From: DATCZB01 sp035513215
GTDB lineage: Bacteria; Pseudomonadota; Gammaproteobacteria; Steroidobacterales; Rariloculaceae
NCBI GenBank assembly: GCA_035513215.1
Contig: DATKCK010000085.1
Coordinates: 1 to 39,236, forward strand
Length of the DNA: 39,236 nt
Direction: 5' to 3'
Below the pieces are notes generated by a model, which saw nothing but the letters and a program-made list of their open reading frames with translations, searched no databases and was not told the origin of the DNA. This document shows, one piece after another, positions 21,482 to 30,645 of this stretch (its first letter is position 1; each line of letters starts with the position of its first letter). Both the position numbers and the translations under genes were made by a program.

Positions 21482-21919
21482 GTGCAGCTTACGACATTTA
21501 CCGACTACGCCCTCAGAGTCCTGATTTCCGTGGCGTCGAAGCCGGAACCGGAACGGAGCACGATCCCCGAGATCGCGGCGCAATACGGAATTTCACGCAA
21601 CCATCTGGTCAAGGTCGTTCACCACCTGAGCTCGTCGGGCTATCTGTCGACGATTCGCGGCAAGGGCGGCGGCTTTCGATTGGCACGCCCGGCTGAGGAT
21701 ATCCGCGTAGGGGACGTCATCCGCGAGACGGAGCATCGATTCGACCTGGTGCCCTGCCTGGACGCGTCGAGGCGCGGTTCCTGTGCGATCGAGCCGGCCT
21801 GCGTTCTGAAGCGCGCGCTGCGTCAGGCTCTCGAGGCGTTCCTCTCCGTGGCGGACGGATACACACTCGCCGATCTGGTACGCCCGCGGCATCGCCTCCG
21901 CAAGCTGCTCTCCGTGTGA
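21482..21919 (+). CDS. nsrR: Nitric-oxide-sensing Rrf2-family repressor NsrR
   Basis: 145 aa beginning with GTG as M-Q-L-T-T-F-T-D-Y-A-L-R. The winged helix includes EIAAQYGISRNHLVKVVHHL and the wing RGKGGGFRLARP. Three cysteines (C92, C101, C107) in PCLDASRRGSC-x5-C match the Fe-S ligand cluster of E. coli NsrR (C91, C96, C102), and the C-terminal YTLADLV is also shared. NsrR holds an iron-sulfur cluster that reacts with nitric oxide and releases repression. The gene has an operator-like palindrome upstream and lies beside the multicopper oxidase, whose promoter also carries an NsrR half-site, so the oxidase is the probable local target. Confidence 0.88.
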   Translation: MQLTTFTDYALRVLISVASKPEPERSTIPEIAAQYGISRNHLVKVVHHLSSSGYLSTIRGKGGGFRLARPAEDIRVGDVIRETEHRFDLVPCLDASRRGSCAIEPACVLKRALRQALEAFLSVADGYTLADLVRPRHRLRKLLSV

Positions 21920-21921
21920 TG

Positions 21922-24217
21922 CTATTCCTCGCGCAGCAAGGGCGCGGGCTCGGTCCTTCGCGCCTGGCGCGACGGACCGAGACTCGCGGCGAGAATCAGG
22001 GCGAAGAGTGCCGCGACAACCGATACAGTCACGACGCCGGGCGAGACTTCGCGCGACACAAAATCGTCGCGCAGCCACGCCGTGACAATGAACGCGAGAA
22101 GTCCGCCGAGCACGAGGCCGGGGAGGCTCAAAACCAGGCCCCGGCCCAGGACGAGCCTGCCGAGCGCCCTCGGGCCGGCGCCGATCGATGAGCGAATCGC
22201 ATACTCGCGCCGTCCGGCCGACACGAGAAACCGCTGGGTCCCGTAGAAACCCGACCCGGCAACCACGAGCACGACGATAGCCGACACGATCGTCAACAGG
22301 CTGCGGGCGCGGTCAGCGGCGAGGAACGTCGCAACGCGCTCGCTCAACCGCTGCACGTCCCGGATTGTGAAATCGAGATCGCCGGAGTCGATCAGCGACT
22401 GAGTCGCGGCGCGAATCTCGGCCGACGACGAGGGGCTTCGAACGAAAACGACCTCGCCGCCGAAGAACGGCATGATGGGAACGTAGACTCGCGGCGGGAC
22501 CTCGACGTCGGGATGCTCGTGCGCGATATCGGCGACGACACCGATCATCTCGGAGCCGCCGGTGCCGCCGATCGAGAGCGGCAAGGTCTCGCCGACAACG
22601 TCGGCCCGACCCCAGATGAGCCGGGCCGCCGCCTCGTTGACGATCATGGCGTTGCCTTCGTCGCCCTCGTAGAAGCTCCCATCGATGAGATCGATGTCGA
22701 GCATCTCGAAGTACTGAGGACCGGCTGCCACGGCGGCGAATTGAACGTTGTCGCCCGGCGGTATCGGGCGCGGAATTCTTGCTATCAGGGTTCCCGTAGT
22801 CACTCCCGGCGCGGCGGTGCCGAAAGCGACGCTCTCGATCCCGGGTATGCCTGCGATAATTTGCCTCCGCCGTTCCCTTTCCGCAAATCGCGCGGTGAAG
22901 TCCTGACCCGAGGCGGGTCCGAAATTGGGTTGCTGAGTCATCGTGACCGCGTGGACGTCCCGCGTGTCGTACCCGTGATCCGCCGTCACGAGCAGGGCGA
23001 GATACCAGCCGAAGGCGATCGCGGCTGCGGCAACGGTTCCGGCGATCGCGATTTGCCCGCTGCAGGCGATGCGTTGGGTCAGGTTGGCGCGGGTCGCAAC
23101 GCTTCGACTGCTCGAGGCGATGCCGAGTCGCTTGAGGCCAAACACGGGCGCAAGCGAGACGAGCAAAGTCAGCAGCAACAGAAACGAAACGATGACGGCG
23201 AGCACCCGCCAGTCGAGCAAACTGGCGCTTTGCCATCGAGCGCCTTCCAGAAACGAGATGCCCTGGAGGTAGCTTTGGAGCCAGAATCCGGCCAGCAATC
23301 CGAGGGCCGTCGCTGCCACGATCAGCAGGGACGCCTCGGTCGCAAGCTGGCGCCCAAGACGCCTGAGCGGCGCTCCGACGGACATGCGGATGCCGAGCTC
23401 ATGGCGCCGGCCCGGTGCGCGCGACAGAAGGAACAGGCTTACATTGGCAGCGGCGACGAGGGCCAGCAACACGCTGCCCGCAAGAAACAGCTGTAACTGT
23501 CGCTTCGCGTTGCGCTGGGCGTTGATGTCGAGCACGAGGCCGGACATCGCGTCGAACGGCTCGTCGGGAATGACGCCCTGCTCGTCGATGTCCTCGTATC
23601 GCTCATCGAGCTCGGCGGCGACCGCGGCCGGTTCTGCGCCGGGCGCCAGCCGTCCCAGCGCGCGGAGAAACTGGAAGTTTCGCACCCTGTCCAATGGGCC
23701 GAAATAAAGCGGTGCACCGATCTCGAAGGGTATCCAGGCAGCCGCCGATTGCGTCGGGCGAGCCGCCGTACGCTTCCTGCCAATACCGATAGGCAATGAC
23801 CGCGACTGGTTCGGCATCGACGGCATGATCGAGCTCATCGAATCCGCGGCCGAGCGTAAGCCGTGGACGAAGCTCGCTGAAGAATCCGCGGCTGAGAAAC
23901 TCGACGGGGCGTTGCTCCCGATCGGGCCCGAGCTGAAGATTCGTCGTCATAAATCCCTTTGCCGCGGCTAACGAGACGACTTCTTCGTTGATGCTGTCGA
24001 GTAGCGCTTGCGACATACTGCTGATCCGCTGGCCGTTGTTTTGGCCGATCGTGACGAGCTCGCCGCTCTCCTCGAAGCCCGGATGCGGCTGGTAGACGAG
24101 ATCGATATAGAGCGAGAGAAAGGAAACGACAAAGGCCATCGCGACGGCGAGCACGACGACGGCGAGAACGCTCGCGACCGGCGTTCGCGCGTAGTCGGCG
24201 GCGAGCCCTTTCATCAA
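21922..24217 (-). pseudogene. MacB/ADOP-type ABC permease, broken by deletion and frameshift
   Basis: The N-terminal part (24217 to about 23745) has an anchor TM (VASVLAVVVLAVAMAFVVSFL) and a MacB-type periplasmic domain ending YWQEAYGGSPDAIGG. The rest continues in another frame from AWIPFEIGAPLYFGPLD to the stop at 21922, with the usual two sets of three TMs. In intact relatives about 30-40 residues normally lie between these segments, so about 100 bases were lost around 23738-23746 and the frame shifted. The start overlaps the ATPase stop (ATGA). Without the joint the transporter is probably inactive. It would have been the export permease of the adjacent ATPase and fusion protein. Confidence 0.75.
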
Positions 24218-24909
24218 GCGGCGGCCGGACTCTGCAATCGCCCGTCGAGCATGTGAATGCGCCGCGTCGCACGCTCCGCGTAAACGGGATTGTGCGTCAC
24301 GGTGATCAGTGTCGCGCCGTCGGCGTGCAGCTCGTCGAGCAGATCCATGAGCTGGTCGCCGTTGGCGTGATCGAGATTGCCCGTCGGCTCGTCGGCGAGG
24401 ATCAGCGACGGGTTGCCGACGAGCGCCCGCGCGACCGCGACGCGCTGCTGCTGTCCGCCCGAGAGCTGATTCGGGCGATGCTCGGCGCGATGCGTCATGC
24501 TGACGCGGTCGAGCGCCTTTGCCACGGCCTGCCGATACTCGTCCTTGCCGACCCCGTCGCGGTACGTCAGCGGCAGGCCGACGTTCTCGGCGACGCTCAT
24601 CTCGGATATCAGATTGAAGGCCTGAAAGACGAAGCCGATCTCACGATTGCGCAGGCGCGCCCGTTCCTCGGCGTCGATGTCGCTGACCGGAACGCCGGCG
24701 AGCTCGTATTCCCCCGAGGTCGGCTCGTCGAGCAGTCCGAGCACGGTCAAGAGCGTCGACTTGCCGCAGCCCGACGGCCCCTCGATCGTCACGTACTCGC
24801 CGCGCGCTATCGTCAGATCGATGCCGCCGAGCGCGTGCGTCTCGAGCGTTTCTGTCGTATAGACACGGCGCAGCTCGCGCAGCACGATCAACGGCGCTGA
24901 GTCGTTCAT
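24214..24909 (-). CDS. ABC transporter ATP-binding protein (MacB/LolD type)
   Basis: 231 aa starting MNDSAPLIVLRELRRVYTTE. Walker A is GPSGCGKSTLLTVLG (about 44-58), Q-loop FVFQAFNLISEMSV, signature LSGGQQQRVAVARAL and Walker B LILADEPTGNLDHA, typical of ATPases partnering MacB-like permeases. A GGGGGGAGCC ribosome site precedes the ATG at 24909; the extension upstream is made of a simple repeat. The gene lies between the membrane fusion protein and the broken permease, forming a tripartite MacAB-like operon on the minus strand. Confidence 0.85.
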   Translation of the reverse strand: MNDSAPLIVLRELRRVYTTETLETHALGGIDLTIARGEYVTIEGPSGCGKSTLLTVLGLLDEPTSGEYELAGVPVSDIDAEERARLRNREIGFVFQAFNLISEMSVAENVGLPLTYRDGVGKDEYRQAVAKALDRVSMTHRAEHRPNQLSGGQQQRVAVARALVGNPSLILADEPTGNLDHANGDQLMDLLDELHADGATLITVTHNPVYAERATRRIHMLDGRLQSPAAA

Positions 24910-24924
24910 GGCTCCCCCCCGTAT

Positions 24925-24948
24925 GCTGTTTCGCTGTTTCGCTGTTTC
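24925..24948. repeat. GCTGTTTC tandem repeat, three perfect copies
   Basis: Three perfect 8-base units (24925-24932, 24933-24940, 24941-24948) with a decayed continuation (GCCGTTCCGTC) lie in the gap between the ATPase and the fusion protein. Slippage here would alter spacing between the two genes. No coding role is likely. Confidence 0.7.
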
Positions 24949-25004
24949 GCCGTTCCGTCGCTCCATCGGCGACGAGCTCCACCTCGAGATTCCGCAGTTC
25001 TCCC

Positions 25005-26249
25005 TCAGCGAATCCTGACGAGCGGCTCATCCACCCACTCGCTCATATCGGCGAGGATCACGTCGTCGCCGGGCTCGAGCCCGTCGACGATCTCGATCTG
25101 CCGCGGCGAGGCACGTCCCACCGCGACGGTGACGCGCTCGGCCCGGTCGCCGTCGATGCGCCGAAACAGCGCGACAGTCTCGTCCTCGTCGCGCAATTGC
25201 ACGGGCCGATCAAGCAGCAGCGTGTCGGGCACCCGGTCGAGCTCGATTCGGGCCGTGACACTCGTGTCGGGCCGCAAGGCCGTCTTCGGCTCGCCGACGA
25301 GCTCGACATCGAGCGTCACGAGCCGGTCGCGCACCGTCGGGTCGATCCGAGAGACCCGGCCCTCGAGCGTCTCGCGGCCGATCTCGAGCCGGACCGGCTG
25401 GCCGATCTCGACCCTGGGCTCGTCACGCTCGGAGACGCGCACGCGGGCGATCAGCAGCCTGGGGTTGACGATGCGTGCGATATCCGTGCCGGCAGACGCG
25501 CGCTCACCGGCTTCGACGTTGATTTCCTGAACGACGCCGGACATACCGGCGCGAACAAAAAGATCGTCGGCCTGCCGTTGCAGTCGCATGACCTTCTGCC
25601 GCTGTTGCGCGAGCTTCGCCTCGGCCGCGGCGTCCTCGGCCGCCCGTGTTTCCGGCTGGCGCGCGAGCTTGGCGCGCTCGGCTTCGAGCCGCTCGAGCAA
25701 CTGCTCGGCACGGATTCTCGCCTGCTCGATCTCGAGCGCCGACGCGTCGTCGCCGAGCGCCGCCTTGGCGTCGCTTTCGAGCCGCGCGCTCGTATATTCG
25801 GCCTCGGCGCTGGCCATGCTCGCGCGCATGTCGAGCAGCTTGTCCTCGCCCTGAGCCTGACGCAGGCGCTCCTCGGCCTCGGCCGCCTCGAGTTCGAAGC
25901 CCACATCCTCGAGATCGTTCTGAATCTGCGGGCTCGAGAGCTCGACGAGGACATCGTCCGGCTCGACGACATGGCCCGGCAGCACGACGATGCGCTCGAC
26001 CACGCCGTCGCTGCGATTCGTGATCGCGCGGATCTCGGGGGCGACGAGCGTGCCGTTGGCCGATACCTCGTGGACGAACTCGCCTTGCGTCACGCGCGCG
26101 CTCCAGAGCGCGTCGCCGTCGACGCCCGGCGGGCGGCGAGCGAGGCTGACGGCGAGCACTGTCAGCGCGACGAGGGCGAGCACGGCGGCACCTATGCCCG
26201 CGATGCGACGATTGCGTCGCTTGTTGGTCGCTGGCCGCTGGATATCCAA
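25005..26249 (-). CDS. Membrane fusion protein (HlyD/MacA type)
   Basis: 414 aa. An N-terminal anchor lies at about 15-37 (IAGIGAAVLALVALTVLAVSL), then a barrel-sandwich half (VVLPGHVVEPDDVLVEL), a long coiled-coil hairpin (about 115-225, rich in A, E, R, Q and L), the second half (VEAGERASAGTDIARI) and a beta-barrel region with DTSVTARIELDRVP. This is the adaptor that links an inner-membrane ABC exporter to an outer-membrane channel. It is the first gene of the minus-strand operon with the ATPase and permease; no outer-membrane factor is present here, so a shared TolC-like channel is likely. Confidence 0.85.
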   Translation of the reverse strand: MDIQRPATNKRRNRRIAGIGAAVLALVALTVLAVSLARRPPGVDGDALWSARVTQGEFVHEVSANGTLVAPEIRAITNRSDGVVERIVVLPGHVVEPDDVLVELSSPQIQNDLEDVGFELEAAEAEERLRQAQGEDKLLDMRASMASAEAEYTSARLESDAKAALGDDASALEIEQARIRAEQLLERLEAERAKLARQPETRAAEDAAAEAKLAQQRQKVMRLQRQADDLFVRAGMSGVVQEINVEAGERASAGTDIARIVNPRLLIARVRVSERDEPRVEIGQPVRLEIGRETLEGRVSRIDPTVRDRLVTLDVELVGEPKTALRPDTSVTARIELDRVPDTLLLDRPVQLRDEDETVALFRRIDGDRAERVTVAVGRASPRQIEIVDGLEPGDDVILADMSEWVDEPLVRIR

Positions 26250-26422
26250 GTCGCGTCCTCGGTTGCCCGGACCAAATACCTCGAACGAGATAGTATTCGG
26301 CCGGCGAGGCTGATTGCAACACAGCCCGGCGCCTCCGATCCATTAATTCGGTGTCACGGATCGCCGGACTTTGCTCGTTTCGCCGACTGGCCTATGCTGG
26401 TCGGCAACGATTCGGAGGGAAC

Positions 26423-27139
26423 ATGAGCGAACGGAGCCCCCGCCCCGCGCCGAAATGGCGCCGGGGCGAAATCGATCTCGGACGGCGGCGGAGCCTGCTC
26501 GTGCTCTCGGCGGCCGGCGCCTCGCTCGCTTCGGGCGACGCGCTCGCCCAGGCCGCCCGCTGTGTGCTGACCGAGAACGCGGGTGAAGGACCCTTCTACT
26601 TCGACCCCGAGCTGATGCGCTCCGACGTCAGCGACGGCTCGCCCGGCCTGCCCCTCGATGTCGCGATTCAGGTGACGCGAGCAAGCGATTGCGCAACGCT
26701 CGCCGCGGCGCGCGTCGATCTGTGGCAGGCCAATGCGATCGGACTCTACTCGGGCTATGCCGAGCAGCCGGGCGTCGGCGGTGTCGCGGCCGATGCGGCG
26801 CTCGGCGAGACCTGGCTGCGCGGCACTCAGCTGACCGATGCCGACGGCTGGGTCCGGTTCCGGACGGTCTACCCGAGCTGGTATGGCGGCCGTACGCCGC
26901 ATCTGCATTTCAAGGTCTGGCTAGGGGCCGACGAAACCGTCGCAAGCCAGATCTTCTTTCCCGACGAGACCTCGGCCTTCGTATTCGAAGGCTTCGAACC
27001 TTATCGCAGCCACGTCGCCAAGCGCCGTGTCTTCAACGCCAACGATCCGCTCCAGCAAGGCGTGTACTGCGAGGTCGAGTCGCAGGACGAAACCGGCGTC
27101 AGCGCCAATGCGGCCGTCGCCATCGATGATGCGGCATGA
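26423..27139 (+). CDS. Tat-exported intradiol dioxygenase-like protein
   Basis: 238 aa with a twin-arginine-type signal (DLGRRRSLLVLSAAGASLAS, about 22-42). The mature part contains TENAGEGPFYFDPEL, DLWQANAIGLYSGY and YPSWYGGRTPHLHFKV, which carry the Y/Y/H/H ligands of the non-haem ferric iron in intradiol dioxygenases. The catalytic domain is short compared with catechol or protocatechuate dioxygenases and lacks their N-terminal dimerisation domain, as in the secreted dioxygenase-like proteins of unknown substrate. GGAGGGAAC precedes the ATG at 26423. It is divergent from the fusion protein gene. Confidence 0.85.
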   Translation: MSERSPRPAPKWRRGEIDLGRRRSLLVLSAAGASLASGDALAQAARCVLTENAGEGPFYFDPELMRSDVSDGSPGLPLDVAIQVTRASDCATLAAARVDLWQANAIGLYSGYAEQPGVGGVAADAALGETWLRGTQLTDADGWVRFRTVYPSWYGGRTPHLHFKVWLGADETVASQIFFPDETSAFVFEGFEPYRSHVAKRRVFNANDPLQQGVYCEVESQDETGVSANAAVAIDDAA

Positions 27140-27172
27140 CATCTCTTTCGGCGTGACATCAAGGTGAGCCGT

Positions 27173-28198
27173 ATGCGCAGCGTCCTTCCGCCCTTGAGCC
27201 TCTTGTCCTTACTGACCGTCGCAGCGCAAGTCCGCGCCCACCACAGCACGGTTGCGATCTACGACGGCAGCCGCACGGCCGAGGTGGCGGGCGTCGTCGA
27301 GGAGATCTCGTGGCGCAATCCGCACGGGCGACTCGTGCTTCGGGCCGATGACGGCGCCGTCTGGGAGGCCGAGATGCCGGCGACCGTCGTGCTGCGCATC
27401 CTCGGCATCCGGCAGGACCTGATCGAAACCGGCGACCGCATCACGATGGCGGGCGCGCCGGCACGCCGGGCCGAGCATCAGATGAGCGCGAGGAACATCC
27501 TGCTCGCTTCGGGCTATGAGCTCGCGTTCGGCTCCAACACGCCCCATTTCCCGGCGGGCCGGCAAGGCAACCTGATCGGGCGCGGCTACGACGACTCGAA
27601 CGTCGAGGAGGCGATCGCGAACGCCGACGGCATCTTTCGCGTCTGGTCGACGAACATGACCGACCGCGATGCGTTCCCGATGTTCAAGGGCGGCTACCCG
27701 ATCAACGACGCCGCGCGTGCCGAAATCGCGAAATGGGATCCGCTCGACAACGATCTGCTGCGCTGCGGCACCAAGGGCATGCCGTTGATCATGATCACGC
27801 CGGCGCCCGTCGAGCTCGCGCGCGACGGCGACACGATACGGATGCGCATCGAGGAGTACGATTCCAGACGCACGATCTACATGAGCGATTCGGCCGAGCC
27901 GCCCGATGCGCCGACGCAGATGGGCTTCTCGCGCGGGCGCTTCGAGGGCGAGACGCTCGTCGTCGAGACCGATCGTCTTCGGGCGCAGTACTTCGATCCC
28001 GACGGCGTGCCGCAAAGCGACCGGATCAGCCTCGTCGAGCGTTTCACGCCGAACGAGGACTACACGCGGCTCGACTACACGGTGACGGTGACCGATCCTG
28101 TCTACTTCACCGAGCCCTTCACGCTGTCGCGCTATTTCGTCTGGCGGCCGGAGATGACCGTCGTACCCTACAACTGCCTCGAGCGCGACTGGAACTGA
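27173..28198 (+). CDS. Secreted DUF6152-type protein
   Basis: 341 aa with a cleavable signal peptide ending VRAHHST (about residue 24). The mature start HHSTVAIYDGSRTAEVAGVVEEISWRNPHGRL is the typical N-terminal module of DUF6152 proteins, an OB-like domain found in many soil and marine proteobacteria. The rest resembles hypothetical proteins found beside it, with acidic motifs and RFTPNEDYTRLDYTVTVTDP. Function is not known. The ATG at 27173 has AAGGTGAG just before it, so it is preferred over the GTG at 27164. It follows the dioxygenase gene by 33 bases and is likely co-transcribed. Confidence 0.7.
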   Translation: MRSVLPPLSLLSLLTVAAQVRAHHSTVAIYDGSRTAEVAGVVEEISWRNPHGRLVLRADDGAVWEAEMPATVVLRILGIRQDLIETGDRITMAGAPARRAEHQMSARNILLASGYELAFGSNTPHFPAGRQGNLIGRGYDDSNVEEAIANADGIFRVWSTNMTDRDAFPMFKGGYPINDAARAEIAKWDPLDNDLLRCGTKGMPLIMITPAPVELARDGDTIRMRIEEYDSRRTIYMSDSAEPPDAPTQMGFSRGRFEGETLVVETDRLRAQYFDPDGVPQSDRISLVERFTPNEDYTRLDYTVTVTDPVYFTEPFTLSRYFVWRPEMTVVPYNCLERDWN

Positions 28199-28283
28199 CC
28201 GCGCTGACGGCGCCGGGCCGCGGCTGACCACTGCACCGTCGCGGCTGGACCAGCGCCGGACCGCGGCTGCCCGCTAACCCGCC

Positions 28284-29315
28284 TCAGGCGAGCTCTCGCC
28301 TGACGATTGCAGCGCCATTGGCGAGCGCGCGGAGCTTCGCGAAGGCGCGATCGCGCGGCAGGTATTTCATGCCGCAGTCGGGCGCGACGACGAGCCTCGA
28401 GGGCTCTATGTGCTTGAGTGCCGCCCGGATCCTGTCGGCCACGACCTCAGGTGTCTCGACCTCGGGAGATCCGAGGTCGATGACGCCGAGCATCACGGTC
28501 TTGCCGCCGAGCTCGCGGAGCACCGCGGGATCGAGTCTCGGTTGCGCTGCTTCGATCGAGATCTGGTGCGCGGCCGATACCGCAAGCTCGGCCAGGAACG
28601 AATAGGCTCCCGGCTTGTCGCTGACGGCCGCGGCGTAACCGAAGCAGACATGAACGGCCGTCGTCGCGGCAACGCCTTCGAGCGCGCGGTCGATGACCTT
28701 GACGCCGTATCGGCGCGCCTTCTCGGCCCGCGCCTCGAGCCAGGGCTCGTCGATCTGAATCACGTCGGCGCCGGCCGCCGCGAGATCCCGGATTTCCTCG
28801 TTGACGGCTGCAGCGTACGCCATCGCGAGAGCCTCCTCGTCGTGATAATGCTCGTCCGCGGACTGCTGAGACATCGTAAACGGACCGGGCAGGGTGATCT
28901 TGATCGGCCTCGCCGTCTCCCGGCGCAGGAACCTGACGTCATCGACCTCTACGGGTCGGCGGCGGCGGATCGGACCGACGATACGCGGCACGACCGAACG
29001 CGTGCCGATGCGGTTGACGATCGTGCCCGGATTGTCGATATCGACGCCGTCGAGCGCCGTCGCGAACCGGTTCGAGTAGCTCTCGCGCCTGATCTCGCCG
29101 TCGCTGATGATGTCGATGCCGGCCGCCTCCATGTCGCGGATCGCGAGCCTCGTCGCATCGTCCTGCGCTTCGGCGAGAAACTCGGGCGCCACGCGCCATA
29201 TCTCGGGCATGCGAATACGCGGGACCTTCGACCCGAGCTTGTCGCGATCGATGAGCCAGCCCGGTTGCGGATAGCTGCCGACGACCGTCGTCGGAATCGG
29301 CGTCAGCGCCCGCAT
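28284..29315 (-). CDS. MetE C-terminal-domain protein (methionine synthase-like)
   Basis: 343 aa starting MRALTPIPTTVVGSYPQPGW. Motifs of the cobalamin-independent methionine synthase C-terminal (UROD/MetE-like) barrel are present: TTVVGSYP, ISDGEIRRESYSNRF, ITLPGPFTMS, DVIQIDEPWLEARA, HVCFGY (H and C zinc ligands) and LVVAPDCGMKYLPR (second Cys). The N-terminal folate-binding half of full MetE is absent, so it belongs to the short MetE-like family, whose methyl donor is often not known. Start and stop overlap the VOC gene (TGATG at 29313-29317), indicating coupling. Confidence 0.85.
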   Translation of the reverse strand: MRALTPIPTTVVGSYPQPGWLIDRDKLGSKVPRIRMPEIWRVAPEFLAEAQDDATRLAIRDMEAAGIDIISDGEIRRESYSNRFATALDGVDIDNPGTIVNRIGTRSVVPRIVGPIRRRRPVEVDDVRFLRRETARPIKITLPGPFTMSQQSADEHYHDEEALAMAYAAAVNEEIRDLAAAGADVIQIDEPWLEARAEKARRYGVKVIDRALEGVAATTAVHVCFGYAAAVSDKPGAYSFLAELAVSAAHQISIEAAQPRLDPAVLRELGGKTVMLGVIDLGSPEVETPEVVADRIRAALKHIEPSRLVVAPDCGMKYLPRDRAFAKLRALANGAAIVRRELA

Positions 29316-29854
29316 CACTTGAATTCGTTCATGTGCTCGGTGTTGTTCGGCGTACGGTCGCCGGCGAGCCAGCGCTTGAGCTCCGAGTGCGCGTCGGCCC
29401 GGCGCATTGCCTCGATCTCCGCCGCATTGTCCGGATCGAGCGTGAACTCGAGCTTGAGCTCGTCGGGGGTTTGCATGTAGAGCGACTTGCAGTAGCCGTG
29501 ATCGGTCAGCCGGTACGGAATGCCGGCGGCCTCGAGCCTGCGCTCCGCTTCGGCGAAGGTCTTTGCGTCGACCTTGAGCGCAATGTGCGAGAAGCGCGCC
29601 TGCTTCGGGTGGCGCGGGCGCATCTCCTCGTAGAGCTCGGGCTCGGCGAACTGAAAGAAGGCGAGCGCGCCGCCGTCGGCGAGCTCGTAGAACGTGTGAC
29701 AGTACTCGAGCTCGCGACCGGCCTCGGGGTTGTAGGTGCGCTCGCACCAGGTCGCCACGAGCGGAATGCCGAGCACGTCCTCGACGAACTTGCGATTCGC
29801 CTCCTGGTCCTTCGTGACCCAGGCGTAGTGATGCAATCGCTCTGGCTGTGGCAT
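29315..29854 (-). CDS. VOC-superfamily glyoxalase/dioxygenase-like protein
   Basis: 179 aa starting MPQPERLHHYAWVTKDQEAN. Two beta-alpha-beta-beta-beta modules are visible with probable metal ligands: H in LHHYAWV, H in FSHIALKVDA and E in LKLEFTLDP. YNPEAGRELEYCHTFYEL lies between. Typical length for a single VOC domain pair. GGAGGTGAAG lies before the ATG at 29854. It overlaps the MetE-like gene, so a joint catabolic or modification role is likely, but the substrate cannot be read from sequence. Confidence 0.8.
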   Translation of the reverse strand: MPQPERLHHYAWVTKDQEANRKFVEDVLGIPLVATWCERTYNPEAGRELEYCHTFYELADGGALAFFQFAEPELYEEMRPRHPKQARFSHIALKVDAKTFAEAERRLEAAGIPYRLTDHGYCKSLYMQTPDELKLEFTLDPDNAAEIEAMRRADAHSELKRWLAGDRTPNNTEHMNEFK

Positions 29855-29892
29855 CTTCACCTCCGCTCTCGGAGCCCGGCCCCGATTATGCC

Positions 29893-30534
29893 TCAGGCGG
29901 CCGCGTGCTCGCCGAGCATCCGGCCGAGCCAGCTCGCGAATCCTCGCGGATCGGAAGCGAATTGCCGGTTCGGCACGGCGGACCACTGACCATCGATCTC
30001 GAGCACGAATGCCGGAAAGCCGCCCGCGCCGATCTGCTGCATGATGCGCCGCGTGCTCGCGATGTGCGCATCGGCGTCGACGGCATCGAGCGCCGTCTCG
30101 AAGGCCGCGCGATCGAGACCGATCTCGCCGGCGATCCGTCGCAGCACCTCGCGCTCGACGACCTTGAGCCCGTGCTCCCAGTGCGCGTGCTGAATGCCCG
30201 TGAGCATCGCGAGCCCCTTCGACGGGTCGATCGACTCGACCGCGAGCACGGCCGCAGTCGTCGGCCTCGATTCGAGCGTCAACGTCGGGTCGAGCAGGAG
30301 TCCCGACAGATAAGCCTCGCCGTAAGGCTGGCCGCTCAACTTCGCGGCGCGCTCGTCGGCATCGCGAATGTAGTTGCGCATGTCCTCCGGCAGCCGTGTC
30401 GGCTCGGGCCAGAGCCCGCCGCCGTGAAGCTTAAGCGCAAGTCCCGGCACCTCGGCAGCGGCCTTGACGAGCGGCTCGGCCGCATAGCACCACCCGCAAA
30501 GCGGATCGTGGATGTAATGCAGTGTGGCGCTGAT
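29893..30534 (-). CDS. DsbA-family oxidoreductase (FrnE/2-HCCA isomerase-like), ATC start
   Basis: 213 aa counted from an ATC at 30534. AGGAGG lies 8 bases before it and the protein then reads S-A-T-L-H-Y-I-H-D-P-L-C-G-W-C-Y, just where relatives begin M-S-x-T-L-H-Y. No ATG, GTG or TTG fits. The thioredoxin fold carries the CGWC active site near residues 12-15 and a helical insert (about 60-160); there is no signal peptide, so it acts in the cytoplasm. The ending GGFPAFVLEIDGQW is the cis-Pro loop. The gene either uses a rare ATC start or has lost its ATG by a single G-to-C change. Confidence 0.75.
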   Translation of the reverse strand: MSATLHYIHDPLCGWCYAAEPLVKAAAEVPGLALKLHGGGLWPEPTRLPEDMRNYIRDADERAAKLSGQPYGEAYLSGLLLDPTLTLESRPTTAAVLAVESIDPSKGLAMLTGIQHAHWEHGLKVVEREVLRRIAGEIGLDRAAFETALDAVDADAHIASTRRIMQQIGAGGFPAFVLEIDGQWSAVPNRQFASDPRGFASWLGRMLGEHAAA

Positions 30535-30645
30535 GTTCCCTGCCTCCTGAAGGCCGATGGCGATGCGCGACCTTGCCCGGCGCGCGAGAAGTGCTAGTCT
30601 GCTGTCGCAGGTCGCCGCTGGCAACGATCGAGGAACGCTACCGTC

